Shown piece by piece: positions 1 through 11,674 of a stretch of DNA of 64,000 nucleotides. Location of the stretch: the NCBI GenBank assembly GCA_030141605.1, contig JAQGDQ010000470.1, forward strand, positions 46,001 to 110,000. The letters are read 5' to 3'. The notes below the pieces were generated by a model. It made no database searches and had not been told where the DNA came from. It worked only from the letters and a program-made list of their open reading frames with translations. The position numbers and the translations under genes are program-made. Positions within the stretch are counted from its first letter, which is position 1, and every line of letters starts with the position of its first letter. The DNA comes from Tubiluchus corallicola (taxonomy: Eukaryota; Priapulida; Priapulimorpha; Priapulimorphida; Tubiluchidae).

Positions 1-2
1 AC

Positions 3-3000
3 TGCCACATAAGCAAAGTAACCCGCAGTGAAGACATTAGCGAAAGCCAAACTGGCAAAATAGACATCAAGAAATTCAATGTTGAAGAAGTTGGGTACAA
101 AAGCGATGACATACACGATAAACTGACAAATCAAAGTGACAATACTCAGAGAATCAGTGACAGCAATAGTAAGATGGATTGTAAAGAACATTGTCGCTGT
201 AAGAGCTCTTATGACAACAGCTGCAAGGAAAGTGAGGGTAAGAATGATAGTCGTTACAGTGAAACACACTACTACCTTACAAACCCAAGGGTCCCTAACA
301 AAAAACACGGAAACCACTGGATTTGCAGCAAACATGCATGTAAGCATGGTAGCAAAAATAAGACCATGAGCAAACGTCACAGTACTTGTCCGGTATCACT
401 ATATAACCAATCCTGTGAAAACAGTCATGATGGAGCTGGTAGATTCGACACCTGTAATTATAAATTTAACATCTGTAGCTGTCACAGAGTCAATGACGAA
501 AGGAACGGATGTGAAGGGCATATATGCTATAGAAGAACGGATCATAGCAAGAGAAGTAATAAAGTAGATTCCATGACCAACTGCAGCTGTGGTACTGGTT
601 ATAACATAGTCATTTCACTTAATGAAAAGATATCGAAAGAGAAAGTTTGTGATGCAAAAGAAAATCCAAGAGCTTTACCCGGGAGACGAAACAAGTCTTC
701 GAGATCTTCAGCAGTCTATAATACTCAGCACTATGAGTCTGTTACAGCACTAAAAGACTTAGAACTCCAGCAAGGAAAACCACAGATTATGAAAGATACT
801 AGTCAGAATAGTAAAATGCAGTCATCTTTGCCAAAAGACAGAGTTAAAGTCTCAAAAGTAAATATACGCAATGCAGAACAAAAATGTGAAGCAAGCGCTC
901 ATTATCAAGAAAGCCTTTTGGAAAGTACAGCAAGTGCATGTAACCATCACGAAATATCAACAAATCAGGATTCAAAAAGAGGCCTATGTCAAGGAAGAGC
1001 TGAAATCAAAATGAATTTGGCACAGCGGGAACATATCTTTGATCTTTATACATCTTTAGCCAGGAAATCTGGCAATGCAAAGGAAAAAATATACCAAGAA
1101 GTCGCAATGAAAATTCAGAAAAATGACAACAGACAAAGTATGAATATTAATGAACACACGACGACGTACCGAGTAAGAAGCGATCCTACAGAAAACTCCT
1201 CTGAAATGGTAGCAATCAACGTTTTGAAGGACTTATCTGACCCAGACATATTCCAGGCTGCATTGAATAGCGTAATCAAACCGAAGGGAATAAATACTGA
1301 GACACAGATAAACGTAGAGAATGCCAAAGAAAACAAAGAAATAAGCAACGTTCTAACAAAATCATTACACAATCTGGAAATCTGCAAAGAGCAAAAACAT
1401 AAAAACAGTGAAGAGGAAATTATTGCGAACTTAATCCCCAGAGCTCCACATAGAAGAAAAGAAAGAGGAAGAAAAAATAATACAGGAAAGGAAAGGAAAG
1501 GAAGGGGTGATAAAAATAAACGGAGTACTTTGATAGAATCTGGTGATATTGAATCTAAGGCTTTTGGATTGCACGAAGGCAGAGCGTCAGCAAATAGCTT
1601 ATCATCTGTCAATATGTGTGTTCATCCTACAGTACCATCACAGGTCACACCTGTCTGTGGAACACTGGAAAGCCAACATCAAAACAGTCAGGAACAGACA
1701 AATTCTCAGTTATCTAATAATGTACAAGATTCTCATGCTACTGAAACTTCAGATGATGAAACATGGCTTGAAGATTACCTAAAAAGTCAAGGCAATGGTC
1801 CAGAGGAAAGTAAGGAGATAAGAAATGAGCTTGAAAAGGCAGTACCTGAAATTGATCAAATTTTCTCACCACCTGGCACTGCTGACAATCATGGAGTTGA
1901 AGCTTTGACACATACTCAAACCTATACAAGTACACGCAACATTATGGCACCATGTGAATCACAGCAAACCCCAAACTCAGTCGCCAACAAACCTAACAGT
2001 TCCACAGTTATTTGTGCATCAAAGTTCTTTCTTCTGCATAATCAACCCACTACGTCTTACCTGTTTTATAAACCAGTAGAGAAATGCGATCGACGTGTTG
2101 CATTTGTTATTCCGAATCAAGTACCTGAAGCACCAGATACCACTAAAAAATTACGGAATATTTTACCAAAGCCTAAGAATATAGGCAACAACCAAACTAA
2201 TGTAATGTCACAAACTGACTTGAACTCTAGCAGTATAGCATGTACACCTTCGACGTCACTTCAGGCTGGTAAGTACTCAGATCACATTTGCAGTTCTCAT
2301 CCAAAAATGTCTATCACGATTCGAAAATATATTGTCGTTTCATTGAAATAATGACCATCTCTAGTCTAGACATTCTGAATGAAGAATAAATTCTTGACAA
2401 CAACTACCATTATGTTGCTGAAATATCGAGCAGCGTTTTTCAAAAAAATCACCTCTAAAACTCATTTATCTGTATCATTTGATGAAAAAAATGTGAAAAT
2501 ATCATGTAAAAATCTTTCGTGTTACAAATGCTATTTATATTATAGAAATGGCTGCCTTCAATTGGCTAATAACTTCGATGCAATCAAAATAAATGAGAAA
2601 GTGTAAACTTGTTAAGCTTTACTTTGTTCAATAATGTCAATAGTAAAAACAACGTTAAGCAACATTTATTTCACAGAATCGGTATAAAAGCGACCACTGA
2701 AAAACTTTATGAACTGTCATATTTTTCAAATTGTGATCTACTAAGATAAGATTCAACTTTTTATAGGTGCAAAATTTGAAAGGACAATCGCTGAAGACCA
2801 TGGAAGACCTCAAAGTGAAGTACACAAGGAAAGAATTAGAAAACAATTTGAAAGCAAGCTGAAACCATTCAAAATACATGAGGAATATAAAGAAGTGACT
2901 GCATCAAAAGCAAGCTGCGACTGGGCCTTCTTCAGAGAATATTTCACAACGTATGAGTATAAATATGCCTTTAGGCACAAGATTTATAATGAGTACAGAA

Positions 3001-6000
3001 ATAATATCAGAAACAGGACATTTGATTAGGACTTTTAACAAAAAAGTTAGGGTTAGATTGCTGTTTGCACATACTGCACATTAAAAAATTCTACTTTGTT
3101 ATGGCATTCAGTTCTTGTAGATCACATTGTCATTGAAAAAAACGCAAACTAATTTAATATTTCCATTATTCTGCTAATTGGCGCTAGTTAGTCTCATTGT
3201 ACAGGTACAGTAAGGTGCTAAATAAATTTAATAAAGATGAAATCTTAATCTAAGATCCCACAGATACCAACACCATACATTCCCTGATTTAAGCATGGAT
3301 GTCCATAATCACATCTAATAGTTTATGTTCTATAATTATGTGCTAAAGATGGGCAGATTGATTCCTGCTGTAGAAATGGAATTTTGGGATATGGAGAGAA
3401 TTGTGACTCACAGGCACTGTGTATTTAGAAATTTTTTGTTAAGTTAATGTTTGCTTTCTTCTTTCTAGGTCATTTCGACATGCAATAATTAGACATAAAA
3501 AGGAAAAACTGTTTGCCTACATGCAACTCTACCTAGAAGACAAAAAAGCAAATATGCTGCCAAATGTAGACTTTCTAGACACATTTGGACAGGTAAATTG
3601 TTTATGGCTGTACCAACAGTACATAAAAAAACATTTTATGACTTGTCAAAGTCTATAAATCGCCAAAACATGTATGAGATTATTGCAATTAAGCTGTAGT
3701 GATGGACATGTTGTTTTCGTTTTAACTTACTGCAAATAAACTGCAATGGTAGACAGGTCGTTTTTGTTTTAACTTACTGCAAATAAGCTGAAATGGTAGA
3801 CAGGTCGTTTTTGTTTTAACTTCGAAAGCAGTTTCTTTGTTTAAAGGGCCTGTAACACAAACATCAGTGCAAACGGAAATTCAAAGATAATTTCTTTTTA
3901 CAACCAGAAGAAAACGTTGTTACAGTAACAATATAAAAAAAAATCCGATTTGACAAAAAAAGAAGGAAAACAGATAATGGAATGATAACATATCGAACTA
4001 ATTTGTTGACTCAGAGAAGTTAAGCCATCACAGCACGTATGTCTTTCCAATAAAACTTGTACATGATAAAATTTAGTTTGCAAATTTAAAAGTGATAGAA
4101 GTCAGTTATCTCAGTGGGCCCACATAAACCCGAAGGATGAACAAGCTCATTTTTGAATGAATGTGATCTTTGGCATTAAAATGATACTTCTTTAGACGAC
4201 ACTCTTCGATGAAGCTGACGATCAAGAGCTGAGTTTTCTTATTGCTTCCGGAGTAGATCAGAACAAGCAAGGCCAGCACAGGATGTCGTCATCATTGGGA
4301 AATATCCTCCATTTTGCAGTAGAATCCGGTCGCTCGCAGACCACAGAAACACTGTGCAAGTTTCTCGATACTAACATGGATGAGACAAATTCAAGTGGTA
4401 TAACAAAGATTTTGTCGTAATTTTCGTTATATTTTCAGCACATTTCATTTCAAATTATTAAATTGAAATTAAAGTTTTCACAACAAAATTGTAGCCATAC
4501 TTAATCGTTACACTTAAGCAGATGTCATATCTCATTATACTAGTCACAGCATAGCAACTGAATGTGAAGCACCAATTAATGTAAAACTAATGTGAATCGG
4601 GACAGGTATTTCCAAGCAGTTGTAGCAAGCTGAACAAATCTAAACTTGAACTCTCATTAAATATGGTTGTTGATTCATTTTGTAATGCACCCTACATGGT
4701 ATAATTTTGTTTGCTTAGCGCAGTTCTATTTCAAGGTTTGGCTCCGCTCCATCTAGCGGTGATGCTGAAAAACAAAGATGCAGCACGGCACATTGTCACG
4801 ACACTCCTCAGTTCTGGTGCTGAACCCAACATCTCCGTAAGTACAATTTAGCCCATAAAATTTGTTTAATAAAGAGATTATGTTGATGTGAAATAAATAA
4901 ACAATTATATACAGCATAACTGATGTGCCTTGAGTTCTATACAGAACTTAGCAATAATCATAAATCATTGATAGTTTATTAAAACGCTGTAACGTTGGAT
5001 GAATATAAACTTCATAGCTTCTGAAATAGCCTACAAAATTGCTAGCTTTAAAAGCAGCCGTCGGAGTGATAATGCATCCCATATACAGTAGGTGCCGCTT
5101 AATAGACTCACTTTGGGACCGACGTGTTTTGACCCAATTAACCGACTGAACCCATTAACCGATGGATGTAGTATTACTGGTATAGAAGTATGAGTAATCA
5201 GCTTACTATGCACGACAAAGGTTTTTAATGAATTTTCGAAACGAAGTAATGCCTAAATTTCTTTGTGCAGTTAAAAAATGAATGAAATTTTTAAATGAAT
5301 TAAAAAGTGAATTAGCAAGAAATTAAAAAGTGTACTTTTCCAAATCACACTAGTCTGTTTATTTGCAAAAATTACTGTACCTGCATCACTGACTGTTAAC
5401 TGATTAAGCGTGAAAGTGTGATTTGCAATGAGAGCAGAAATTCTTGGGTAATGCAATGGATGAGCACATAACTGATTCAAAGCAAAACCGCTACACTAGC
5501 GTATTAGCGCATGATAAACGTAAACATACTTGCTTACAAACAAAACAGTAATTAACATGATTGTTTCTATATATATTATAGTGCACAAAAGCGAGGTAAA
5601 GATGACATAGAAGTAGGAGGGGCTCTTTGGGCACATACAAATGTCTTAAGTACCGTATATACTCGCATATAAGCCGAATTTAGAACTATAAAATACAATA
5701 CTGAAATCAGGGGGTCGGCTTATATGCGCATGAAACAAAATGAACACAAGGACAGACACTAATGCCAATTTTCCAGCCACACACTTTCATCGCTATCTGA
5801 CTCTTTATTTGGTTGTGTGTCACCACTGGTGTATTGGAGGGGGATCGTGGGGGATCGCCGTCCACCCACTTTTTTTTAGAAAAAATTCACATTTCAATAA
5901 ATGTCTGCTTTATGTATTCATTAGATAAAAAATATTAAAAATGTATAAATATATGTGACAAAAAGGGATCAATTTTGTTGATTGGGTATGGAGTAAAATT

Positions 6001-8114
6001 AGACAAGTTGATGGTCGGCTTATATACGGGTTTTCGCAAAAACTGGCCATTTTAAAGCAGTTTTAGGGGGTCGGCTTATATGCGATGTAGGCTTATATGC
6101 GAGTATATACGGTATGTGAAAGAAAAATATTGAGTCAAATTTGAGGACTATCTTTGTGTATATGTATATAACAAAGAGAAAACGTACTGTACCAGATTAC
6201 AATAACCAAGTCAGACAACAGACAAATATACACATGACAAGATTAGGTACAGAGTGTCCCAAAATCACGAATGTGTCTTTTATTGCAGGTTGCTACAAGC
6301 GGTAAAACACCACTGCATCTTGCAATGGAGAGAGAATACTTTGACAAAGAAATCGTGAAGTTTCTCGCCAATTCTCCCAGTTAGTAACATAGAAACTTAT
6401 GTCAGATTAAAATTGACTAAAGACTGACTCCGTATTGAATTTACAGAATCACAGATGGGGCAGTAAAATCATACTATGTCTTTCGGTCATTCGATTTGCC
6501 CAGAGTTAAAACATTTTCACCATTTTTGAAGTGCCAGCTACCAGAATAAAGTCCCGCTCATGGCACATGGACATCTTAACTAGGATGGGTCACAGTCAAC
6601 TCTTAATAATATAATTCAAAGAACATGTTAAGACATGCTAGCAATTAATCGAAAAATTTTATAAAAATTTCAGTGATTTGACAATCCAGTTGGTACTACT
6701 CAATTTCAATGTAACTTGGCATCTTAAGAGATAATTATTAATTAACAAACGTAATAATTTATTAGAATATTATTTCACAAACCATCCTACTTTATTGCAG
6801 AGATCGATGTAAACCGGAACACATACAACAAACAGTCCCCACTCCATGTTAGCATGGCAGAACTGCTGGATGACATGATAATAAACAACAATGATGAGGA
6901 AACATTAAGAACGAGAGACATGAAAGACTGTATGTTGATGCTGGTGCAAAAAGGTGCAAAAGTAGATCATATGACAGAGCTTAAGAACAAAGCCACCGAA
7001 AGGTTCGGGCAAAACTGCAACTTCATCACGGTAAGCAGTAATCTTTCAAAAAATTTAAATAACTACTTTTGCCGTCGCCAGTTGTTGTGATTGTCATCTT
7101 TTTCTCACTCGAGTGTTTACGCACCCCATGCTGAAAACATGGAGAAAACGCTGCTGTACCACTTCTGTGGGTGATAATAACCATGTGTTTCTATGGCTGC
7201 ATTGGCCATTTAATAGGCCTAGATAAAGATAATAATAATAATCTTTATTTAAAGTCGGCTTTTTGGTCAACAATTGGCATTAGCTCAAGGAGCTATTATC
7301 GCCGACTGTAAATAATAACAGAGATTATTATTACCCCACTTTTACCCTAAATACCAGGCGTCAGGCAGGGCAAAGCGGTACCATTTTAAAAGTCTTTGGT
7401 ATGACCCGACTGCTGGTTCACACTCACGACCTCCCAGACGGAAAGCAGACGCATTACCACTAGACTAAAACGTCTTATCTAAAGATACATACGGAAAGGA
7501 AAATTATCAGAAAAAATTGTAAAGCCATATTTTTCTTGCTCACATTGTAATATATTACTTAATGAGGTCTAACAGAAATGTTTTTGTCAGCACCAAAAAT
7601 AAAGCACAAACACTGCTGACAAGTACCAATGAAACACAATGGCAAAATGATCATTGTCATTGCCAGTTTATTGAAATTTGAAAGAAACACAAAACCTTAA
7701 TATTTCACATACCCCATGGTCAGCAGGAATACGAGAAATAACATGTCAACTTTGTAAGTGCTGCAGAGAAAATGCACACAGATTAAATTACAGGTGTATA
7801 CGGTAATTACCATGTTTGACCTACACGAATTCAATGTATTACTCCACTTTCACGCACTTTTAAACACAAAATCACAGCCATCTGCGTCGAGAGCTGGATT
7901 TTTGCTTTCTGCATGTCAAACTGTGTAAAAAATTCTTTAACGCAAAAATAGCCCTACATAACTTATAAAAAAAACTTGGTCATTACCAACATTGTCAAGT
8001 ATCATATTCCTTATTTTAAATTTTTTCTACATTTTTCTGTAGTTTCATCAGAATTTGAAGAGTTGCTCAAGGATTACAGCGGGAGCTCTCTCTGGAAAGA
8101 CAGTTCAAGAGTAA
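3..8114 (+). CDS. Ankyrin-repeat protein, 5' part outside window
   Basis: Eight inferred exons: before 1-2268, 2767-2950, 3469-3592, 4196-4397, 4736-4836, 6289-6379, 6801-7030 and 8043-8114. The frame stays open across every GT-AG junction and ends at TAA 8112-8114; AATAAA follows at 8179. About 1,089 residues are visible and the start lies left of the window. The first exon is open from the edge. It is rich in Cys and His over its first ~220 visible residues, then Ser/Asn/Lys/Glu-rich, with a strongly basic, NLS-like stretch encoded at about 1450-1535. Exons 4-7 encode ankyrin-type repeats, with TPLHLA-like and APLHLAV cores at 4740-4770 and 6300-6330. The last 23 residues faintly resemble a SOCS-box start (LK-x-CSRIT), possibly by chance. 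I do not recognise the family. Nuclear or scaffold function is only inference from the basic stretch and ankyrins. The exon 2 donor (GTATGAG at 2951) is the least certain boundary. Confidence 0.72.
3701..3823. repeat. 47-bp tandem repeat, about 2.6 copies
   Basis: Three successive copies of a unit containing TGGTAGACAGGTCG and TTTTAACTTACTGC lie in intron 3 of the ankyrin gene. The spacing between the last two copies is 47 bp. No coding role is visible. Confidence 0.7.
5083..5165. mobile_element. Fragment of a pogo/Tigger-like element end
   Basis: The segment starts TACAGTAGGTGCCGCTTAAT and has repeated 'attaaccga' subterminal motifs, typical of one terminus of pogo/Tigger-like non-autonomous elements. 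No matching opposite end is visible nearby, so it is probably truncated. It lies in intron 5 of the ankyrin gene. Confidence 0.4.
5653..6112. mobile_element. 460-bp MITE with perfect 23-bp terminal inverted repeats
   Basis: The left end begins CCGTATATACTCGCATATAA and the right end is its exact reverse complement; 23 of 23 terminal bases match. The element is bounded by TA on both sides (5651-5652 and 6113-6114), a TA target-site duplication as in Tc1/mariner-type elements. Internal copies of GGTCGGCTTATATGCG form a subterminal repeat. No transposase reading frame is present, so it is non-autonomous. It sits in intron 5 of the ankyrin gene. Confidence 0.85.
7220..7478 (-). mobile_element. tRNA-derived SINE, minus orientation
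   Basis: Read on the minus strand, the head near 7478 has an A-box-like TTTAGTCTAGTGGTAATGCG and a degraded B-box region. A shared body follows, ending in AAAGTCGGCTTTTTGG-type sequence and an ATT-rich tail. The plus-strand copy at 55406-55672 matches along its length, which defines the family. AAAGAT occurs just outside both ends, a possible target-site duplication. It lies in intron 7 of the ankyrin gene. Confidence 0.8.
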
Positions 8115-8860
8115 GACATAATTAGACTGGTTTACTAACAAGTATTCCTAACTACATGTATTGATACTAATTAAAAAAAATAAACACCAACTTAAATCTC
8201 CAAATTAAACTTCCATCAGAAGCAGATAATCGGATTTTTATCCATGTATTTTGGAAGTTACTGTTTCAACACTCATATGAAAGTCATATGGAAGTTGATA
8301 GGATAATTCTGAAATGCCACAAAAGTAAATCATTTTGGAGTACCAACTTAATTTATTAGTATAAATGTGCAAATGTTCCAGTAACTAATAAGCAGACGTG
8401 TGTTTCATTATTATATTTAATCAGATTGCCGTGAACAAATATATTATTTGCGACAATTTTCATAGTTTTGTATGACTTAAATAGATTAGAAGTATTCCAA
8501 AATGGTTTGTACAATGTCGAATAATTGTCAATCAGAAATAATGCTGTAAGAGCTAAATTGTTATGTGAAATAGGATAGCACTCTTCTGTGATTTGCCATG
8601 ATCGTAAATGTAAGAGAAGTGAAAATGCCCTTGAATCTCAAAAATTAGTGTAATTCTGGCTTTTAACACACCACAAGCTGTTATCTCTACTCACCCGTTT
8701 CTGACAGTACACCACAAATAGTTATTTATAGTAAATGTTTATAAACTCAATAGAAAAAATATTTGCTCAAGCTATATCTAATTGATGTCAGGTATCCTTG
8801 TCAGTTTAAATGTAAATTTTGTTTTCTTAATTGGTAATTTTAGCTTTTCTTTTAATTTAG
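8115..8860. other. 3' UTR of the ankyrin gene, then unassigned DNA
   Basis: An AATAAA at 8179-8184, 65 bp after the stop, is a plausible poly(A) signal. Beyond it the sequence is AT-rich with no gene, RNA or repeat that I can support. Confidence 0.5.
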
Positions 8861-9590
8861 ACTAGCAAAGGCCCCGCAAAAGATTTTGCGTATAAATACA
8901 CGTGTAATCAATAATACGCGAACATCCTACACAGTCCTCATTTATAACGCAAAGCCTGTAACTTTTTGCTGAATTAAAGTTATAAGCAGAGTAGAGTACA
9001 ATGGATGACGTCAGAACAATGCCTTTGCGTCAGCAGTTTTCTAAGTGAAAATTGCCGAAAATAGAACTCCTAATTAACTCGTTGATACTCCTCTCGGTGG
9101 ACCTGCCCTAAAATATAACCCACATCATCGTGTAGCCCTGTTCTTCCTCTTTGCAAAGAGCTATATGTCTCCTTCCGAGAATCCCACCAGGCGCCGCTAG
9201 AACGTTTTTTCCGCATGCTGTTTGATCAAAATTTCGAAAAAATCGCGAGTTGGGTCCGGAAAAACGCCCGTTGCGGGACGCCGTGGCCCTCTCGGGAACT
9301 CTAAATAGGCCTATGACACCCACCGCTAAACGGGCTATCTATCCACACCCAGCACCACCCTCGACCCGTTCCCGTTCTCTACATCTCAGTCGTATAACTT
9401 TTACAAAAAACGGCTGAAAAATGGCCATTCTTGGAGGTTTTTCGCCTCCCGTTCCTCCCGGTGGGCCCGATTCGAAAAATAAACCCCCAATGAGACGACA
9501 CTAGATCGAGACCTTTAGTTTGATGTATAGATCGCCGCAAATGGTGCCCTCGTCCGGGCTGTAGCCTCGAATCTTATATATAAATAAATA
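8861..9590. repeat. Unclassified GC-richer insert, probable mobile element
   Basis: The stretch is visibly more GC-rich than its surroundings, especially 9050-9560. It ends in a TA-rich run (ATATATAAATAAATATATAT) that resembles a retroelement tail. No terminal inverted repeats, target duplication or intact reading frame was found. Mobile-element origin is inferred from composition and the tail alone. Confidence 0.4.
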
Positions 9591-9706
9591 TATATATTAA
9601 GATACCAAGAATATTAATATATCTTTTAATTTAGATTTCAATTCAACCTCTTCATGCTTTTTGTATCTCTTATTTTACTGACATTGTACACTTTATTTTA
9701 TATGTA

Positions 9707-10050
9707 CAGTCAACCCTCGTTAAACCGGACTAATTGGGGGGTGGGGTGGTCCGGTTTAGCCGATTGTCCGATTTATCCGATATGCCAATATGTGGTCTAT
9801 ATTATACAGGAATAATCACCTTAATAAGACCTATATACATTGCACTATATGCTGTGCACTATATACTATATTGTATTTTACTTTAAAATAGTTAACCTAT
9901 GAGGATAAAGAAATTATTGTACAGTTGGTAGGCCGTGTTGTGTTTAGCGCTCCGGCTTGGACGGAAATCGGTCAGTTTCCTTTACCACGGATGACGTGCG
10001 TCTTATCCGATATCCGGGCTAACGGGGTCCGGTTTAACGAGGGTCGACTG
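9707..10050. mobile_element. 344-bp pogo/Tigger-like MITE
   Basis: The left terminus CAGTCAACCCTCGTTAAACC and the reverse complement of the right terminus (CAGTCGACCCTCGTTAAACC) match at 23 of 24 terminal bases. TA flanks both ends. The CAGTC start and TA duplication are characteristic of pogo/Tigger-type Tc1/mariner elements. The interior has no coding capacity. Confidence 0.85.
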
Positions 10051-10605
10051 TAGTTTCATCTGTAATCTCTTATTATTGTATCTTTCTGTGATGATGTACG
10101 AGAGGATGAAATCTATCGAGGAAAAAATGAAGAATTTTTGAGATTTATGGCCATTTTGACTTCTTACAATTGTAAACTGTTATGTATTGTCATTCATTGT
10201 CGAATTATTCTTGGTGCTCAACACTAATCAAAGAAAGTTAAATCTTGGCCATTATATGATCTCTAAATTTTTAAATAAGATTGCAACAAAAAATTGTGTG
10301 AGTTTATATTTTATTTTCTGACACAAGCAACAACATCATTCCACTATACCAATATTTTTCATAAGTTAGTAAGAAGTGAGAAATAACATGGACTCCCAAC
10401 CCAACATTTTTGCATTTTCTTTTCTTCACTTAGTTTAATTTAAGAAAAGAATCAAAGATTTTACTATTAAATCACTCTATCGACAATCTTAAAATTGAGA
10501 TTAAAGTAGTCATCCTACTTAACATTTTTAAATAGCTCAACGTACTTTATGACTTTGACTAGCATAACATTTTGTTCGTCGTTTGCTGTTTCGTTCCTAG
10601 TCCTT
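10051..10605. other. Unassigned AT-rich interval
   Basis: I see no gene or repeat in this stretch between the MITE and the 47-bp array. Confidence 0.5.
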
Positions 10606-11224
10606 AACATGACATTACAACAATCCTCAGCGTGGCTAGCTTGCCATGGAACAACATGACATTACAACAATCCTCAGCGTGGCTATTTTGCCATGGAACG
10701 ACATGACAATACAACAATGCTCAGCGTGGCTAGTTTGCCATGGAACGACATGACATTACAACAATGCTCAGCGTGGCTAGTTTGCCATGGAACGACATGA
10801 CATTACAATAATGCTCAGCGTGGCTAGTTTGCCATGGAACGACATGACATTACAACAATGCTCAGCATGGCTAGCTTGCCATGGAACGACATGACATTAC
10901 AACAATACTCAGCGTGGCTAGGTTGCCATGAAACGACATGACATTACAACAACGCTCAGCGTGGCTAGTTTGCCATGGAACGACATGACATTACAACAAT
11001 GCTCAGTGTGGCTAGTTTGCCATGGAACGACATGACATTACAACAACGCTCAGCATGGCTAGTTTGCCATGGAACGACATGACATTACAACAACGCTCAG
11101 CGTGGCTAGTTTGCCATGAAACGACATGACATTACAACAATGCTCAGCGTGGCTAGTTTGCCATGGAACGACATGACATTACAACAATGCTCAGCATGGC
11201 TACTTTGCAATGGAACAACATGAC
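10606..11224. repeat. Minisatellite, 47-bp unit, about 13 copies
   Basis: The unit runs ACGACATGACATTACAACAA, then TGCTCAGCGTGGCTAGTTTG, then CCATGGA. Copies differ by a few substitutions, such as cctcag/gctcag and agcttg/agtttg. The array ends about 450 bp beyond the DCTN6 stop codon, downstream on that gene's strand. It is not open as a protein in a way that suggests coding. Confidence 0.95.
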
Positions 11225-11674
11225 ACATCTAAACTGACACACTCATTCCCCAGTAATTTAATATACTGAAATTACAATATTACCAAACCCAATTCACAAA
11301 ATTCACACACTGCACAACATATAATAAAAAAGTATCTGTCAATGCAAGCTTAGATGTTAGAAATGCTTCAGTAAAGAGATTGACCCACACCACACTGAAA
11401 GCAACATGTTTGCCATTCTGAAATTGGAGAGCATTTGTGCATACACTGTCGAATGTCTAGTGTTTATGCCAGTAATCATACTGATGGTAGAGTGATGCAT
11501 GATGTTTTATCACCTTGCAAGAAAAAATATCTCTTCACAGTCGCACTGCCTGTAACACAATCATCATACTTAAAAAGCAGCATCAAGAAGATTCAAAAAC
11601 CAGCTGGAAACATCAGCTTAAGAGCAATCTGAAAAGAAATGACATCGACCCCTCAAGCGGGTACCTTCATGCCA

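Noticed and set aside
1115-1612. Minus-strand 165-codon hydrophobic frame
   Set aside because: It is a shadow of the Lys/Glu/Ser-rich plus-strand exon; antisense of such codons reads as Leu/Phe-rich.
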